Positions 45,587 to 55,418 of a stretch of 64,000 nt of DNA are shown piece by piece; the stretch's first letter is position 1, and each line of letters opens with the position of its first letter. A model generated the notes under the pieces. That model saw only the letters and a list, made by a program, of their open reading frames with translations, made no database searches and had not been told where the DNA came from. The stretch is from positions 1-64,000 of the forward strand of contig JAAZAN010000023.1 of NCBI GenBank assembly GCA_012514315.1, written 5' to 3'. Both the position numbers and the translations under genes were made by a program. Origin of the DNA: Chloroflexota bacterium. Its GTDB lineage: Bacteria; Chloroflexota; Anaerolineae; B4-G1.

Positions 45587-46065
45587 ACTCTCGCGTCGAA
45601 CATGCACTGCAGTGCGTCCAGCGACAGCTCGATCTGGATGCAGAGACTCAGCGTGACGTGCTAGACGAGTTGCGCGGGCATCTCGAGGAGGCCGTCGAAT
45701 CTGGGCGACGGCATGGCCTGAGCGAGGATGAAGCGGTGACCCGAGCGCTCAGTGCCTTGGAGGGCGAGGATCTCGGCACCGAGTTTCAGAGAGTCCACGC
45801 CGGTGAGGCAACGACTGAGGGAGTTATGATGGCCGGGTTGCCGGTGCTCTTCGCGCTGATCCTGCGTTGGCTGGTGTTCGCTCCTGAGGGAACCGTGGGG
45901 GGATGGCGAGAGGTTCTCATCCGTCCTGCATTCTGGGTGATATCGGTATCGGCTCTGTTGGCGCCCTGGTTGCAGTTCTCGCGCCGCCGGCACGCTGTGA
46001 TGTCCTGGGCAGTCTTCTGGGTGTTGACAGTCGTCTTCGCGATCATGCCTGCCTCCAGATGGTAG
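45583..46065 (+). CDS. DUF1700/permease-prefix-like membrane protein linked to PadR
   Basis: VQRQLDLDAETQRDVLDELRGHLEEAVESGRRHGLSEDEAVTRALSALEG followed by TM helices; overlaps the padR stop. Confidence 0.7.
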   Translation: MNSRVEHALQCVQRQLDLDAETQRDVLDELRGHLEEAVESGRRHGLSEDEAVTRALSALEGEDLGTEFQRVHAGEATTEGVMMAGLPVLFALILRWLVFAPEGTVGGWREVLIRPAFWVISVSALLAPWLQFSRRRHAVMSWAVFWVLTVVFAIMPASRW

Positions 46066-46211
46066 GTCACGGTCGGTCGATAGCTGATGTGGGGCGCTCT
46101 GCCTCCCTGAAGCCGGGGATGTGCCGCATGGGCTGGGTTCACCGCTTCGACGGTAGCCCGGCTGTGGGCAGCGTGCGAGGGGACAGCCAATCTACTGTGT
46201 GGAGGTAGCGA

Positions 46212-46901
46212 GTGAAAAATCTAGCGGTCATCGAGAGGATACTGCGCAATCGCGATGAGTTCTTCATCGATATCCGTGAAGCGGATGACTTGTCCGGCAA
46301 GATGCATGCGATGCTCGTATCCAGTATCGCGTTCCTCGCGCTCTATGGAGCGGTGATGGGTTCGACGCACAGCCTATGGCAGGTTCTGAGCTCCGCGGTC
46401 AAGCTGCCCATCTTGTTTCTGGCGACGCTGATGGTCTGCTCGCCCACTCTCTACTTCTTCAATCTGATCTTCGGATCGAACCAGAGCCTGACCCAGAATA
46501 TCTGCCTGATGCTAACGGCCATCACGGTGACCGCGGTCATCTTGCTCAGCTTCGCTCCGATCGTGATGTTCTTCCTGTTGACGACTAGCCACTACCAGTT
46601 CTTCAAACTGCTTAATGTAGGCGTTTTCACAGTGGCTGGTTTTGTCGGCGTCCGCTTTCTGAGTCACGGTATGCGCGTTGTCTCCCGGTCGGGGAGCGGC
46701 GGCGCTGGGGCGCGGGCCAACGTTCTGCGTCTGTGGATTCTCATCTATGCATTCGTTGGCAGTCAGATGGCCTGGACCTTGCGCCCGTTCATCGGCGCGC
46801 CGTCGATGCAGTTCGAGGCGTTTCGGCAACTGGGCGGCAGCTTCTACGCCAATATCTTTGCGAGCATCGGCGAGATTCTCGGCTTCTTCACTGTGAGGTG
46901 A
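46212..46901 (+). CDS. Yip1-like polytopic membrane protein
   Basis: Several hydrophobic helices; LVSSIAFLALYGAVMG, VKLPILFLATLMVCSPTLYFFNLIFG. Confidence 0.6.
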   Translation: MKNLAVIERILRNRDEFFIDIREADDLSGKMHAMLVSSIAFLALYGAVMGSTHSLWQVLSSAVKLPILFLATLMVCSPTLYFFNLIFGSNQSLTQNICLMLTAITVTAVILLSFAPIVMFFLLTTSHYQFFKLLNVGVFTVAGFVGVRFLSHGMRVVSRSGSGGAGARANVLRLWILIYAFVGSQMAWTLRPFIGAPSMQFEAFRQLGGSFYANIFASIGEILGFFTVR

Positions 46902-46908
46902 CGTGTAC

Positions 46909-47748
46909 ATGAGCGATCAGAATCCGTCCCGAATGGAGCAGATCGTCGAGCTGCTGACGCAGGAAGTTACGGACCGGTTACAGGCGCAGCAGATCTCGGG
47001 CGAACGCGGGTCACTTCCGCCGGCGGAGTCGAGTGCGGATCAGGACGCGGACCGGGAACCGGCGCAACCTGCTGCTCCGATGACTGTGTCGGAGGAGGAT
47101 GTGGCTCCGCCCTCGCGGCCGGAGTTCCCCGTTGAACCTGAGCTATGGGAACTCACGACCGAGCCTGTGTCGCGGGAGAGTGGGGCTGAGTCCGTGTTGT
47201 CAGAGCCGGACAATAGTCAAGCGGCGGACGCTCGGGGTGCGGCGCACGCGACGCGCCTGATGGGACGTCTGATGCTTGGATTGCTGATTGCCGTTGTGTT
47301 GATCAACATTCCGTTCAATCGGTACGGCACACGACTGGCCACCGCGATGCCCGATTCCGCCGCGCTGATCATCCGAGACGGCCTGGTTGTGAAGGAAGCG
47401 GGCGCCGCCGAGATCTATCTGTACCAGGATGGACGCTTTCGCTGGATCAGCAGCTTGGACGCTTTTGAGCATCTGGGGCTGACCTGGAACGATGTTCACG
47501 AGGTGAAGGCCGGCTTCCTGGATGCCTACGAGACCGGCACGCCGATTCACGTGCTGCTCAAATGCTCGTCCAGCCCACATATCTACCGTCTCGAGGGCGC
47601 TCGCAAACGCTGGATCGTGGATATCGATGCGTTCACTGCGGAGGGGCATACTTGGGAGGATGTGAGTTTCGTGACCTGCGAATACCTGCGCAGTCTGCCC
47701 GATGGGGAGACGATTCCGCCCGACCATGGTCCCGCGCCACAACCCTAG
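46909..47748 (+). CDS. Single-TM protein with duplicated RWI-type repeats
   Basis: Tandem modules IYLYQDGRFRWISSLDAFEHLGLTWNDVHEVKAGFLDAYETGTPI / IYRLEGARKRWIVDIDAFTAEGHTWEDVSFVTCEYLRSLPDGETI. Confidence 0.7.
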   Translation: MSDQNPSRMEQIVELLTQEVTDRLQAQQISGERGSLPPAESSADQDADREPAQPAAPMTVSEEDVAPPSRPEFPVEPELWELTTEPVSRESGAESVLSEPDNSQAADARGAAHATRLMGRLMLGLLIAVVLINIPFNRYGTRLATAMPDSAALIIRDGLVVKEAGAAEIYLYQDGRFRWISSLDAFEHLGLTWNDVHEVKAGFLDAYETGTPIHVLLKCSSSPHIYRLEGARKRWIVDIDAFTAEGHTWEDVSFVTCEYLRSLPDGETIPPDHGPAPQP

Positions 47749-47775
47749 CAGACTGGTGGAAATCCGCTGTCGACG

Positions 47776-47804
47776 TTGACAGTCATGCGGCGGCGTGATA
47801 TAGT
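47776..47804 (+). promoter_or_regulatory. Sigma70-like promoter TTGACA-N17-TATAGT upstream of rocD
   Basis: TTGACA 47776-47781, 17-nt spacer, TATAGT 47799-47804. Confidence 0.65.
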
Positions 47805-47910
47805 CCCTGATAGCCAACGTCAGTCGCGTCCCAACCTGCCGGACTATCCGACGATCCGATGAAATTGTCCTCCGGCGGTTGGCGCTATTCCCAATTGGAG
47901 GCTATCGGCC

Positions 47911-49113
47911 ATGAACAGCGAGGACTACATTCGACTCGAGAACGAGTATGGGGCACGGAACTACCATCCCCTCGACGTTGTGCTCGCAAGAGGGGAAGGT
48001 ATCTGGGTCTGGGATGTGGAGGGCAATAAGTACCTGGACTGCCTCTCCTCCTATTCGGCAGTGAACCAGGGTCACTGTCATCCCCGCATACTGGCCGCCC
48101 TTGTAGAGCAGGCCGGTCGATTGACACTGACGTCACGCGCCTTTCGCAACGATCAGCTTGGACCGCTCTACAAGGAGCTCTGTGAGCTGACGAACTCGCA
48201 CATGGTTCTGCCGATGAACAGTGGTGCTGAGGCTGTCGAATCCTGCATCAAAGCGGTCCGGAAGTGGGGCTACAAGGCGAAAGGCATCCCCTATGGTCAG
48301 GCGGAGATCATTGCCTGTGAGAACAACTTCCACGGCCGAACGATCACCATCGTCGGATTCAGTACCGAGGAGCAGTATCGGGATGGATATGCACCGTTCA
48401 CCCCAGGATTCAGAGTGATCCCATTCGGGGACGCCTCAGCATTGGAGGAGGCCATTACGCCCAATACCGTTGCTTTCCTGGTGGAGCCCATCCAGGGCGA
48501 GGCGGGCATTATCGTGCCTCCTGAGGGGTACCTTCGTGAGATCCGGCGGATCTGCACCGAGCACGACATTGCCATGATCACCGACGAAATCCAGACTGGC
48601 CTTGGCCGAACGGGGAAGCTCCTGGCAGAGGAGCACGAGGGTGTCGAGGCTGACCTCACGCTGATTGGAAAGGCGCTCTCCGGCGGATTCTATCCGGTTT
48701 CCGCGGTGCTATCGAACAAGGAAGTGCTGGGGGTCTTTCAGCCTGGGGATCATGGCAGCACGTTCGGCGGCAATCCCTTGGGCTGTGCGGTGGCTCGGAT
48801 GGCGCTCAAAGTGCTGATCGAAGAGGGTATGATTGAGAACGCGGTCAGAATGGGTGAGTACCTGATGGCCGAACTGCGCTCAATCCCGAGTCCCCATATC
48901 AAGGAGGTCCGTGGGAAGGGTCTCCTGGTCGGTATCGAGCTTTTTGAGGAGGCGGGTGGCGCACGTCGTTTCTGCGAGGCGCTACAGGCCAGAGGATTGC
49001 TGTGCAAGGAGACGCACCGCAACGTGATTCGTATCGCTCCCCCGCTTATTATCAGTCAGGATGAGATTGACTGGGCGCTTGAGCGGATCGCGGACGTGTT
49101 GATGACTCTGTGA
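47911..49113 (+). CDS. rocD: Ornithine--oxo-acid transaminase
   Basis: [79 protein letters not shown]. Confidence 0.93.
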   Translation: MNSEDYIRLENEYGARNYHPLDVVLARGEGIWVWDVEGNKYLDCLSSYSAVNQGHCHPRILAALVEQAGRLTLTSRAFRNDQLGPLYKELCELTNSHMVLPMNSGAEAVESCIKAVRKWGYKAKGIPYGQAEIIACENNFHGRTITIVGFSTEEQYRDGYAPFTPGFRVIPFGDASALEEAITPNTVAFLVEPIQGEAGIIVPPEGYLREIRRICTEHDIAMITDEIQTGLGRTGKLLAEEHEGVEADLTLIGKALSGGFYPVSAVLSNKEVLGVFQPGDHGSTFGGNPLGCAVARMALKVLIEEGMIENAVRMGEYLMAELRSIPSPHIKEVRGKGLLVGIELFEEAGGARRFCEALQARGLLCKETHRNVIRIAPPLIISQDEIDWALERIADVLMTL

Positions 49114-49134
49114 GAAGATGCTGTTGATACTGAT

Positions 49135-49181
49135 GAGCCCTCGTGAGAGCCTGCGCGAGGCGGGAGGGTGTCCGAGGGCTC
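49135..49181. terminator. Putative bidirectional terminator between convergent genes
   Basis: Perfect 9-bp inverted repeat GAGCCCTCG (49135-49143) / CGAGGGCTC (49173-49181), with an inner GCCT..AGGC stem. Confidence 0.5.
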
Positions 49182-49199
49182 GTCGACGGAATCGTCACG

Positions 49200-50033
49200 T
49201 CACAGCTCGTATCCCAGGCGTTCCATGGTTGGACCAGCGATCTCTATGACGGTCTGCATCTCCTCCGGCGTCAGACCCGACCGATATTTCCCCATGCTTG
49301 ATGCTCTGACGATCTGAGATGGGAACCCGTCAGGATTCACATCCAGCCATTCACTCAGTTTCGTCAGGGTCTCAGCTGGCCACAGTACGAGGTTCTCGTA
49401 TCTGATGATGTGGCACGCACTAGCGTACCGCTCCATCACAGTCATGGCGTACACCCACCGGTCGGCCACTTTTTCCGCCGTGTTGATGCTTCTGGTCCAC
49501 ACCCGTTTCCCCCAAACTGTGCGCACTCTCTCGAGTGTCGATGAGGCGACGTCGCGGGCGTCACGGTAGATGACCACGCAGCGTACGTTGGGTTCGCGGG
49601 TCAGTTCATCCAGTTGCCAGATGTAGTCTGGCCACTTATCTCCCACAATCCGAGCCTTGGGGAATGCCCCGCGCAGCGCGGTCTCCATCGCCGTCGCGCT
49701 TGTCGGCCTGTCTCGACTGAGTATGAGCCGCGCCAGGTGGCTGGTGGCGAAGCCTAGATTGGCCCAACGGACAATTTCCCTGCGCAGCGCGCTGCGCGGA
49801 TTGAAGGTTGCTGCAGGACCTGAGGGTCTCGGTTTCAGGAAATGGAGGGGGACGAAGGGGGCCTGGCTCCGTGCGGCGCGCCCGAGTATGTGTATGGCGT
49901 ACTCGGTTGTTGGTAAATCCAAGCCCTGCAGGCATGCGAGTTCCAGCGTGATGGCCATATCCGGATGCCCCCGACAGAGTTGCGACAGCAGGGTTGTCCC
50001 CGAACGCTGGTGACCAGCAATAGCGACGAACAT
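49200..50033 (-). CDS. Sulfotransferase family protein
   Basis: MFVAIAGHQRSGTTLLSQL 5'-PSB loop, VGDKWPDYIWQLDEL, VIYRDARDVASS. Confidence 0.85.
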   Translation of the reverse strand: MFVAIAGHQRSGTTLLSQLCRGHPDMAITLELACLQGLDLPTTEYAIHILGRAARSQAPFVPLHFLKPRPSGPAATFNPRSALRREIVRWANLGFATSHLARLILSRDRPTSATAMETALRGAFPKARIVGDKWPDYIWQLDELTREPNVRCVVIYRDARDVASSTLERVRTVWGKRVWTRSINTAEKVADRWVYAMTVMERYASACHIIRYENLVLWPAETLTKLSEWLDVNPDGFPSQIVRASSMGKYRSGLTPEEMQTVIEIAGPTMERLGYEL

Positions 50034-50148
50034 GGATAGCCTTTCCCTCGAACGGTCTCCGCTGTCAACACCCGGTGGGTATCTGGCCTGAAACTCAGCG
50101 ATGGATGCCCAGCCATGCTGCCGAGTGTCGCAACGATCGAGCGTGGTT

Positions 50149-53100
50149 CTAGATTCGAGAAAGCCGCAGGGTCTTCACTTCGAATGGTCGGAACTCAAGC
50201 TCGATCCGACCATCGGTCATGTTCAGGGCGAGATCGCCCTCCTCAAGCATATTGGTCTGCATCACAGCCTGGATCGGCAGGCCGCATTCCAGCGTGCATC
50301 GTGTGGCGGCCCGCTTACATTCGTATAGCCGGATGATCACATCCCCGCGACCGTCCTCAGCCGTTTTCACGGTGTCGACTATGATGTTGGGTGCATCGAT
50401 GGCAAAGAGCGATCGCTCACCCGCGACGCCAGGCGCCACGGTTACCGGGCAGTTGAGGTCATAGGCCTCCCGAATCACATCGCTCTCCGCGAAGCAACCA
50501 TTCCATGTGTAGAAGGCATACGTGAACTCCTGTCGGCCTCTGTCCGCCGTCATATCCGGTGCAAGGGGCGACTTCAAAAGCGTCAGGCTGATTCTCTGAC
50601 CCAGTACGTTGATCCCGTACTTGCAGTCGTTCAGTACGGCCGCGCCACGGTTTGCCTCGACGAGAGCGGTCCACTTGTGATTACTCACCTCGAAGCGGTC
50701 TGCGTCGAACGGGCGGGACAGGTGGTTTGGCCGCGCGATGTGACCGAACTGGATCTCGTGAAGCGCCTCGTGGGCGTGGATGTCGACCTCGAAATCGACC
50801 TTGAGCAGCTTGTGGCTCTCCTGCCAGTCGATCACAGTGTGGAAGTCAACGCGGCGCTGGCCGCGCCTCAATGTGATCTCCTGTGTCAGCACGGACTGGT
50901 TCAACCTGCGGGTGACTCGCAGGCCAGCAACGAGTGGGCCCTCGGCAAGGATCTCGATATCGGCCGGTTCAGCCAGCTCTACCGGCGTCAGAGCATACAT
51001 GCTGTCGATATCCCACGCGTCCCACCCGGTGGGGACATCCTTGTACATTCTGAGGCGGTTGCAGGTACCCGTCGCGAGTTCGCGACCCGCGTCCTTGTCA
51101 TACAGGCTGACGATCTCACCGAAGTCGTTGAACTCAATTCGCAGGTGTTCATTCTCGACAGACATTTCCGATACGCGCAGTGTGTTGGCGACATCAGTAC
51201 CGGAGCCAGGCTCGAATGTCGCCCATCCGCACGCGGGAATCGTGACCTCGACATAGGTGCGCCCCGCGATCTCCTGTACGGGCAGTGATGCACCGTGAGG
51301 CAGACGGGCGCCGGTCACGGCGGCGGGTAGAGCAGCCAGCGCGGTTCTCGGCCACGAGAGCGAGTTGAATATCACCCAGGCATTGCCAGGCTTGACCAAC
51401 GTGGTTGTCGCATTCTCCAAGATCCGGTCCGCCGTGGTCAGAACGTGGTTGTAGGCAGCCTCGGCCTCCTCGTAGACCCGATGAATCGATGAACCGGGGA
51501 TAATATCGTGGAATTGGTTCAGCAGAACGACCTTCCACAGCTCATCCATCGTCTCGTGCGGGATGGCATAGTCCGCCAGTACTGCCGCCGCCGCCGACCA
51601 CATCTCTGCCTCACGCAGAGTCAGCTCACTCTTGCGGTTGCCGCGCTTCGTTTTCGCCTGGGACGTGTAGGTGCCCCGGTGTGCCTGGAAGTAGAGCTCG
51701 CCCACATAACGCGTGTTCGGAACCCCACGCTGCACCTGATCCTCGAAGTAGTCGATAGGTGATGCGATCTTCACTCTGGGCAGGCCCTCAAGATCGCCCT
51801 CGCGCCGCAGGTACTCCAGGTGGTCGCGGGTCGGGCCGCCACCCCCGTCACCGAAACCGAACGGGTAGAGGCGTGTTGATATGCCGTCCTTCTGCACGCG
51901 CCCATTCCATCGATCGGCGGTGGCTGTGGGGTGAGTGTGCGAGTTGTAGTCGTTGCAGAGATGCACCAGAACATGCGACCCGTCGATCCCTTCCCAGGTA
52001 AACGTGTTGTAAGGGAATGGATCCCCGCCGTTGTAGGCCCAGAATATCTTCGCCGTCGCGAAGTACTCGATGCTGCAGCCACGCATAATCTGCGGCAACG
52101 CCCCGGAGTATCCAAACACGTCGGGAAGCCATAGCAGGCGGCTCTCTATGCCAAACTCATCGCGGAAGAAGCGCTTGCCGTGAATGAACTGACGGATGAG
52201 GGACTCACCGCTGGAGATATTCGTGTCGGCCTCGACCCACATACCGCCTTCGGGCATGATCTGACCTGCCTGCACGGCTGCCTTGATCCGCTCGTAGAGG
52301 TCTGGATACCGTCGCTGGATCATCCGATAGAGGTGCGGTTGGCTGAAGATGAAGCGGTATTCTGGATACTCCTGCATCAACGCTAGTTGTGTCGCGAGCG
52401 TGCGTCCGGCCTTGCGCTCGGTCTCAGCCAATGGCCACAGCCAGGCTACATCGATGTGCGAGTGGCCAAAGGCGAAGAGCGTCGGGGTTGTCGATCCATT
52501 GACACAGGTGAGCAGTGGCGCCAGGCGCTTGCGGCAGGCGCGACACGATGAGAGTACACGTTCCGGAGGCGCCTCAAAATCCACCGTGAGCGTGAAGTCG
52601 CGCAGGCCCTCATCGATCTCGACAACACGCAGGGAGTTGGGATCCAACACATCGCGCAACTGCGTCAGCGTCTCAACATCCATATGAAGCTGGTAGACGT
52701 CTTCCTGCCAGATACCCACCGTGCTACGACCGATGACCGCCTGTGTCGGCCCTGGCTCTGGGACCGTCTCTCGTCCTGGGGGTGTGGGACCGGCGTATTC
52801 CACGCGAGGCCCGTGGCCAGCATAGCCCTCTACCAGGATGCTGTACTCCGTACCCGGCACTCCACAATGGCTCAGCAAGATCTCGTGATGCTCGGCGTCG
52901 ATGGCGCCGGCAAGATGCCCATTGATGAGCACCGCGCTCTCGGCCCCCACATTGACCTTCAGCACGATCCGCTGATCTCTAGCCTCGTCCGGCAACGTGA
53001 CTTGCCCCCGGAACCATCCGTACTCCCATTTGGCGCCCCACGCCCACCCGGGGGGCGCCGGGTCGAAATCGCCACGCAGGGCCTCACTCGCCGTCAGTTG

Positions 53101-53214
53101 GTCCCTGGTGGTGTATCCTTCCAAGTCAACAGTCGCTAACTCGTGGTAGAAGTGACGGGGTAGTTCACGGCGCCAGTTGTCGATGCGCCGTCTCCATTCG
53201 ATCGTCAAGGCCAT
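50149..53214 (-). CDS. Alpha-mannosidase, glycoside hydrolase family 38
   Basis: FAFGHSHIDVAWLWPLAETERKAGRTLATQLALM, GGMWVEADTNISSGESLIRQ, LLWLPDVFGYSGALPQI. Confidence 0.95.
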   Translation of the reverse strand: MALTIEWRRRIDNWRRELPRHFYHELATVDLEGYTTRDQLTASEALRGDFDPAPPGWAWGAKWEYGWFRGQVTLPDEARDQRIVLKVNVGAESAVLINGHLAGAIDAEHHEILLSHCGVPGTEYSILVEGYAGHGPRVEYAGPTPPGRETVPEPGPTQAVIGRSTVGIWQEDVYQLHMDVETLTQLRDVLDPNSLRVVEIDEGLRDFTLTVDFEAPPERVLSSCRACRKRLAPLLTCVNGSTTPTLFAFGHSHIDVAWLWPLAETERKAGRTLATQLALMQEYPEYRFIFSQPHLYRMIQRRYPDLYERIKAAVQAGQIMPEGGMWVEADTNISSGESLIRQFIHGKRFFRDEFGIESRLLWLPDVFGYSGALPQIMRGCSIEYFATAKIFWAYNGGDPFPYNTFTWEGIDGSHVLVHLCNDYNSHTHPTATADRWNGRVQKDGISTRLYPFGFGDGGGGPTRDHLEYLRREGDLEGLPRVKIASPIDYFEDQVQRGVPNTRYVGELYFQAHRGTYTSQAKTKRGNRKSELTLREAEMWSAAAAVLADYAIPHETMDELWKVVLLNQFHDIIPGSSIHRVYEEAEAAYNHVLTTADRILENATTTLVKPGNAWVIFNSLSWPRTALAALPAAVTGARLPHGASLPVQEIAGRTYVEVTIPACGWATFEPGSGTDVANTLRVSEMSVENEHLRIEFNDFGEIVSLYDKDAGRELATGTCNRLRMYKDVPTGWDAWDIDSMYALTPVELAEPADIEILAEGPLVAGLRVTRRLNQSVLTQEITLRRGQRRVDFHTVIDWQESHKLLKVDFEVDIHAHEALHEIQFGHIARPNHLSRPFDADRFEVSNHKWTALVEANRGAAVLNDCKYGINVLGQRISLTLLKSPLAPDMTADRGRQEFTYAFYTWNGCFAESDVIREAYDLNCPVTVAPGVAGERSLFAIDAPNIIVDTVKTAEDGRGDVIIRLYECKRAATRCTLECGLPIQAVMQTNMLEEGDLALNMTDGRIELEFRPFEVKTLRLSRI

Positions 53215-53277
53215 AGTCTCCCTCCGTATGCAGTCAATGATCAGGCCGCGTCCGCGCAGGCGAACGGTGAGGCTGTT

Positions 53278-54243
53278 CTAGTCAGTGGTGTTGGTGAACC
53301 ACCAGCTCGCGGTATAGAACGCCAGGTAATCCGGGATGTTGGTAGACCATAGCTCGTCGGCATGACCGCCCGGATTCGTCTCAAAAACGTGATCGAAGCC
53401 GCGTTGAGCCAACGTCTCGTGGAGTCGCTCGGTTCCTGTCCGTGCCCAGTCCACATCACCGGCGTCGAGGTAGATTCTGAGTGTTGCGACATCCGGACGA
53501 TCCAGCAAGTAGAACGGGTCGTACACGGGCGGGGCCAGGTTGAGTGTGAGCGCCGGGCTGTGGGCGCCAACAGCGGAGAACACATCAGCGTGCATGAACG
53601 CTATCTCAAGCGACCAGACGCCGCCCCGTGAGATGCCACCGATAGCGCGTCCCACTCGATCGGTCCGGGTACGATAGATGGCGTCGATGGTGGGGATGAC
53701 TTCCCTCAAGAGCTGCGCTTCGAACGAGAAGTCACCACCACTTGTCTGGACGTAAAGTCGCTCGCCGGCACCCGGCATCGCGATGATGAACGGGGGCAGC
53801 GTTCCCGCCTCGATTCCCGCGGTCGCTGCCTCATCCACTCCCAGTATATCCCAGTGTGCTTCATCGTACGGCCACCCGTGGAGCAGATAGAGCACTGGGA
53901 GTGGGTGCTGTATCTGATCGTAGCAGGGCGGGAGGTACACGCGATATCGCTGCTCGATCTGCAGTATCTGGCTGAAGTAGACGCCCTCTTCCACGCGGGC
54001 CAGACTGCACGTTGGGGTGGGCGTGGGTGTCTCTGTGGGCGTTGAGGTCGGCGTCGGTGTGGACGTTGCGGTGGGCGTGTTGGTCGGGGTGGCCGTCTCG
54101 GTGAACGTCGGCGTGATGCCGGTCGTGGGCGTGGGAAGATTGGGCTCCGGAAGAGGTTTTGCCACGATCACCAGAGTCAGGATCAGGCCCAACACCCCGG
54201 CCAGGAATAGGCGCAGCAACCAGACGGCGAGGCGCTTCTCCAC
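53278..54243 (-). CDS. Esterase D/enterochelin-esterase-like alpha/beta hydrolase with P/T-rich linker
   Basis: N-terminal TM, TPT-rich linker, YRVYLPPCYDQIQHPLPVLYLLHGWPYDEAHW, IGGISRGGVWSLEIAF. Confidence 0.85.
   Translation of the reverse strand: MEKRLAVWLLRLFLAGVLGLILTLVIVAKPLPEPNLPTPTTGITPTFTETATPTNTPTATSTPTPTSTPTETPTPTPTCSLARVEEGVYFSQILQIEQRYRVYLPPCYDQIQHPLPVLYLLHGWPYDEAHWDILGVDEAATAGIEAGTLPPFIIAMPGAGERLYVQTSGGDFSFEAQLLREVIPTIDAIYRTRTDRVGRAIGGISRGGVWSLEIAFMHADVFSAVGAHSPALTLNLAPPVYDPFYLLDRPDVATLRIYLDAGDVDWARTGTERLHETLAQRGFDHVFETNPGGHADELWSTNIPDYLAFYTASWWFTNTTD
54005..54130. repeat. Low-complexity DNA encoding the Thr/Pro-rich linker
   Basis: Repeated ggtgtgggcgtgggtgt-type units, encoding TPT.TPT on the minus strand. 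Confidence 0.8.
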
Positions 54244-54447
54244 TTAGTCCACCTCTGGACTGGCAGAGAGCGAGTCTACGCGAAAGTGGATTGGCGTACT
54301 CTGTATGGTTGTTCGTGTTGCGCCTCTGGTTACCTCATTGCCGCCCATGGCAGCCTCCTGCGGTGTATAGCTGGTGCATTGTACCCCAGGGGTGGGTCCA
54401 CTGCAAACGCCAGGCGATCCCGGTCCTGCACGCTCCAAGCGTGTCAC

Positions 54448-54475
54448 TTGTGTGTCCGCTGGGTTCGACTATAAT
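54448..54475 (+). promoter_or_regulatory. Sigma70-like promoter TTGTGT-N16-TATAAT
   Basis: TTGTGT 54448-54453, TATAAT 54470-54475; upstream of the SDR gene. Confidence 0.5.
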
Positions 54476-54551
54476 CGCCGCGATGCACTTGCGGTTCCGG
54501 TCGTGTGGCCCGGATCGTGTCACGCTGCGGACTATTCCATCGGAGGTTGCT

Positions 54552-55283
54552 ATGTCGCAGACCGAGTTGCAGGGTCAGGTCGCGCTCGTCACCGGGGCCG
54601 GACGTGGCATCGGGCGAAGCATCGCGCTTGCACTGGCACGATGCGGCGCGGACGTGGGGCTGGTCGCCAGAACCGTTGGGGAGCTGGCGGTGGTGCGTTC
54701 GCATGTTGAGGCGCTAGGGCGCCGGGCGCTCGTACTTCCCACCGATGTAGCGGTTGAGGCTGATGTCCGTGTCGCGGTCGGGGACCTGGTTGCCCATTAC
54801 GGACGGCTCGACATACTGGTCAACAACGCGGGCTTCGGCGAGTTTGGGCCGCTGGAGCATACGAGCGTTGCTCAGTGGGACCGGATGATGGCGGTGAATG
54901 CACGTGGCGCCTTTCTCTTCTGTCGCGAGAGCATTCCGCATCTCCGCGCACGGGACAACGGCCGCATTGTGAACATCGCGTCTGTAGTGGGTCACAAGGG
55001 CTACGTGAATCAGGCTGCCTATAGCGCCTCCAAACACGCGTTAGTCGGCATGAGTAAGGCGCTGGCCCGCGAGGTCCAGGCCGATGGGATTCGTGTCCAC
55101 GTGATCTCTCCCGGTGGTGTGGACACCGGCTTGATCGGCGACGCACGTCCTGACCTGGATCGTTCGGTACTGATGAGCCCGGACGAAGTCGCCGAGGTGG
55201 TCGTCTTCCTTGTGACACGGCGAGGCAACGCCGTCATCGATGAGATTCGGATGCGCCGGGCCGCCTCGACGCCGTGGGACTAG
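54552..55283 (+). CDS. Short-chain dehydrogenase/reductase
   Basis: ALVTGAGRGIGRSIALALARCGADVGLVAR, LDILVNNAGFGEFG, YSASKHALVGMSKALAREV. Confidence 0.94.
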   Translation: MSQTELQGQVALVTGAGRGIGRSIALALARCGADVGLVARTVGELAVVRSHVEALGRRALVLPTDVAVEADVRVAVGDLVAHYGRLDILVNNAGFGEFGPLEHTSVAQWDRMMAVNARGAFLFCRESIPHLRARDNGRIVNIASVVGHKGYVNQAAYSASKHALVGMSKALAREVQADGIRVHVISPGGVDTGLIGDARPDLDRSVLMSPDEVAEVVVFLVTRRGNAVIDEIRMRRAASTPWD

Positions 55284-55418
55284 CGCGGGGAGGTTCAACG
55301 CCCGTACGACGGTCCGTCTGGCCTGAGCCCTGCGTCCCGGCCGACCATGTATCGGCTTCCAGGCACTCACGCTGATATTCACACCACACCACACTGACAG
55401 TTCGGCAGGAGAAACGGG

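Noticed and set aside
54005-54130. Possible CRISPR or satellite-like repeat
   Set aside because: Degenerate short units encode a Thr/Pro-rich linker of the esterase; no spacer/repeat structure
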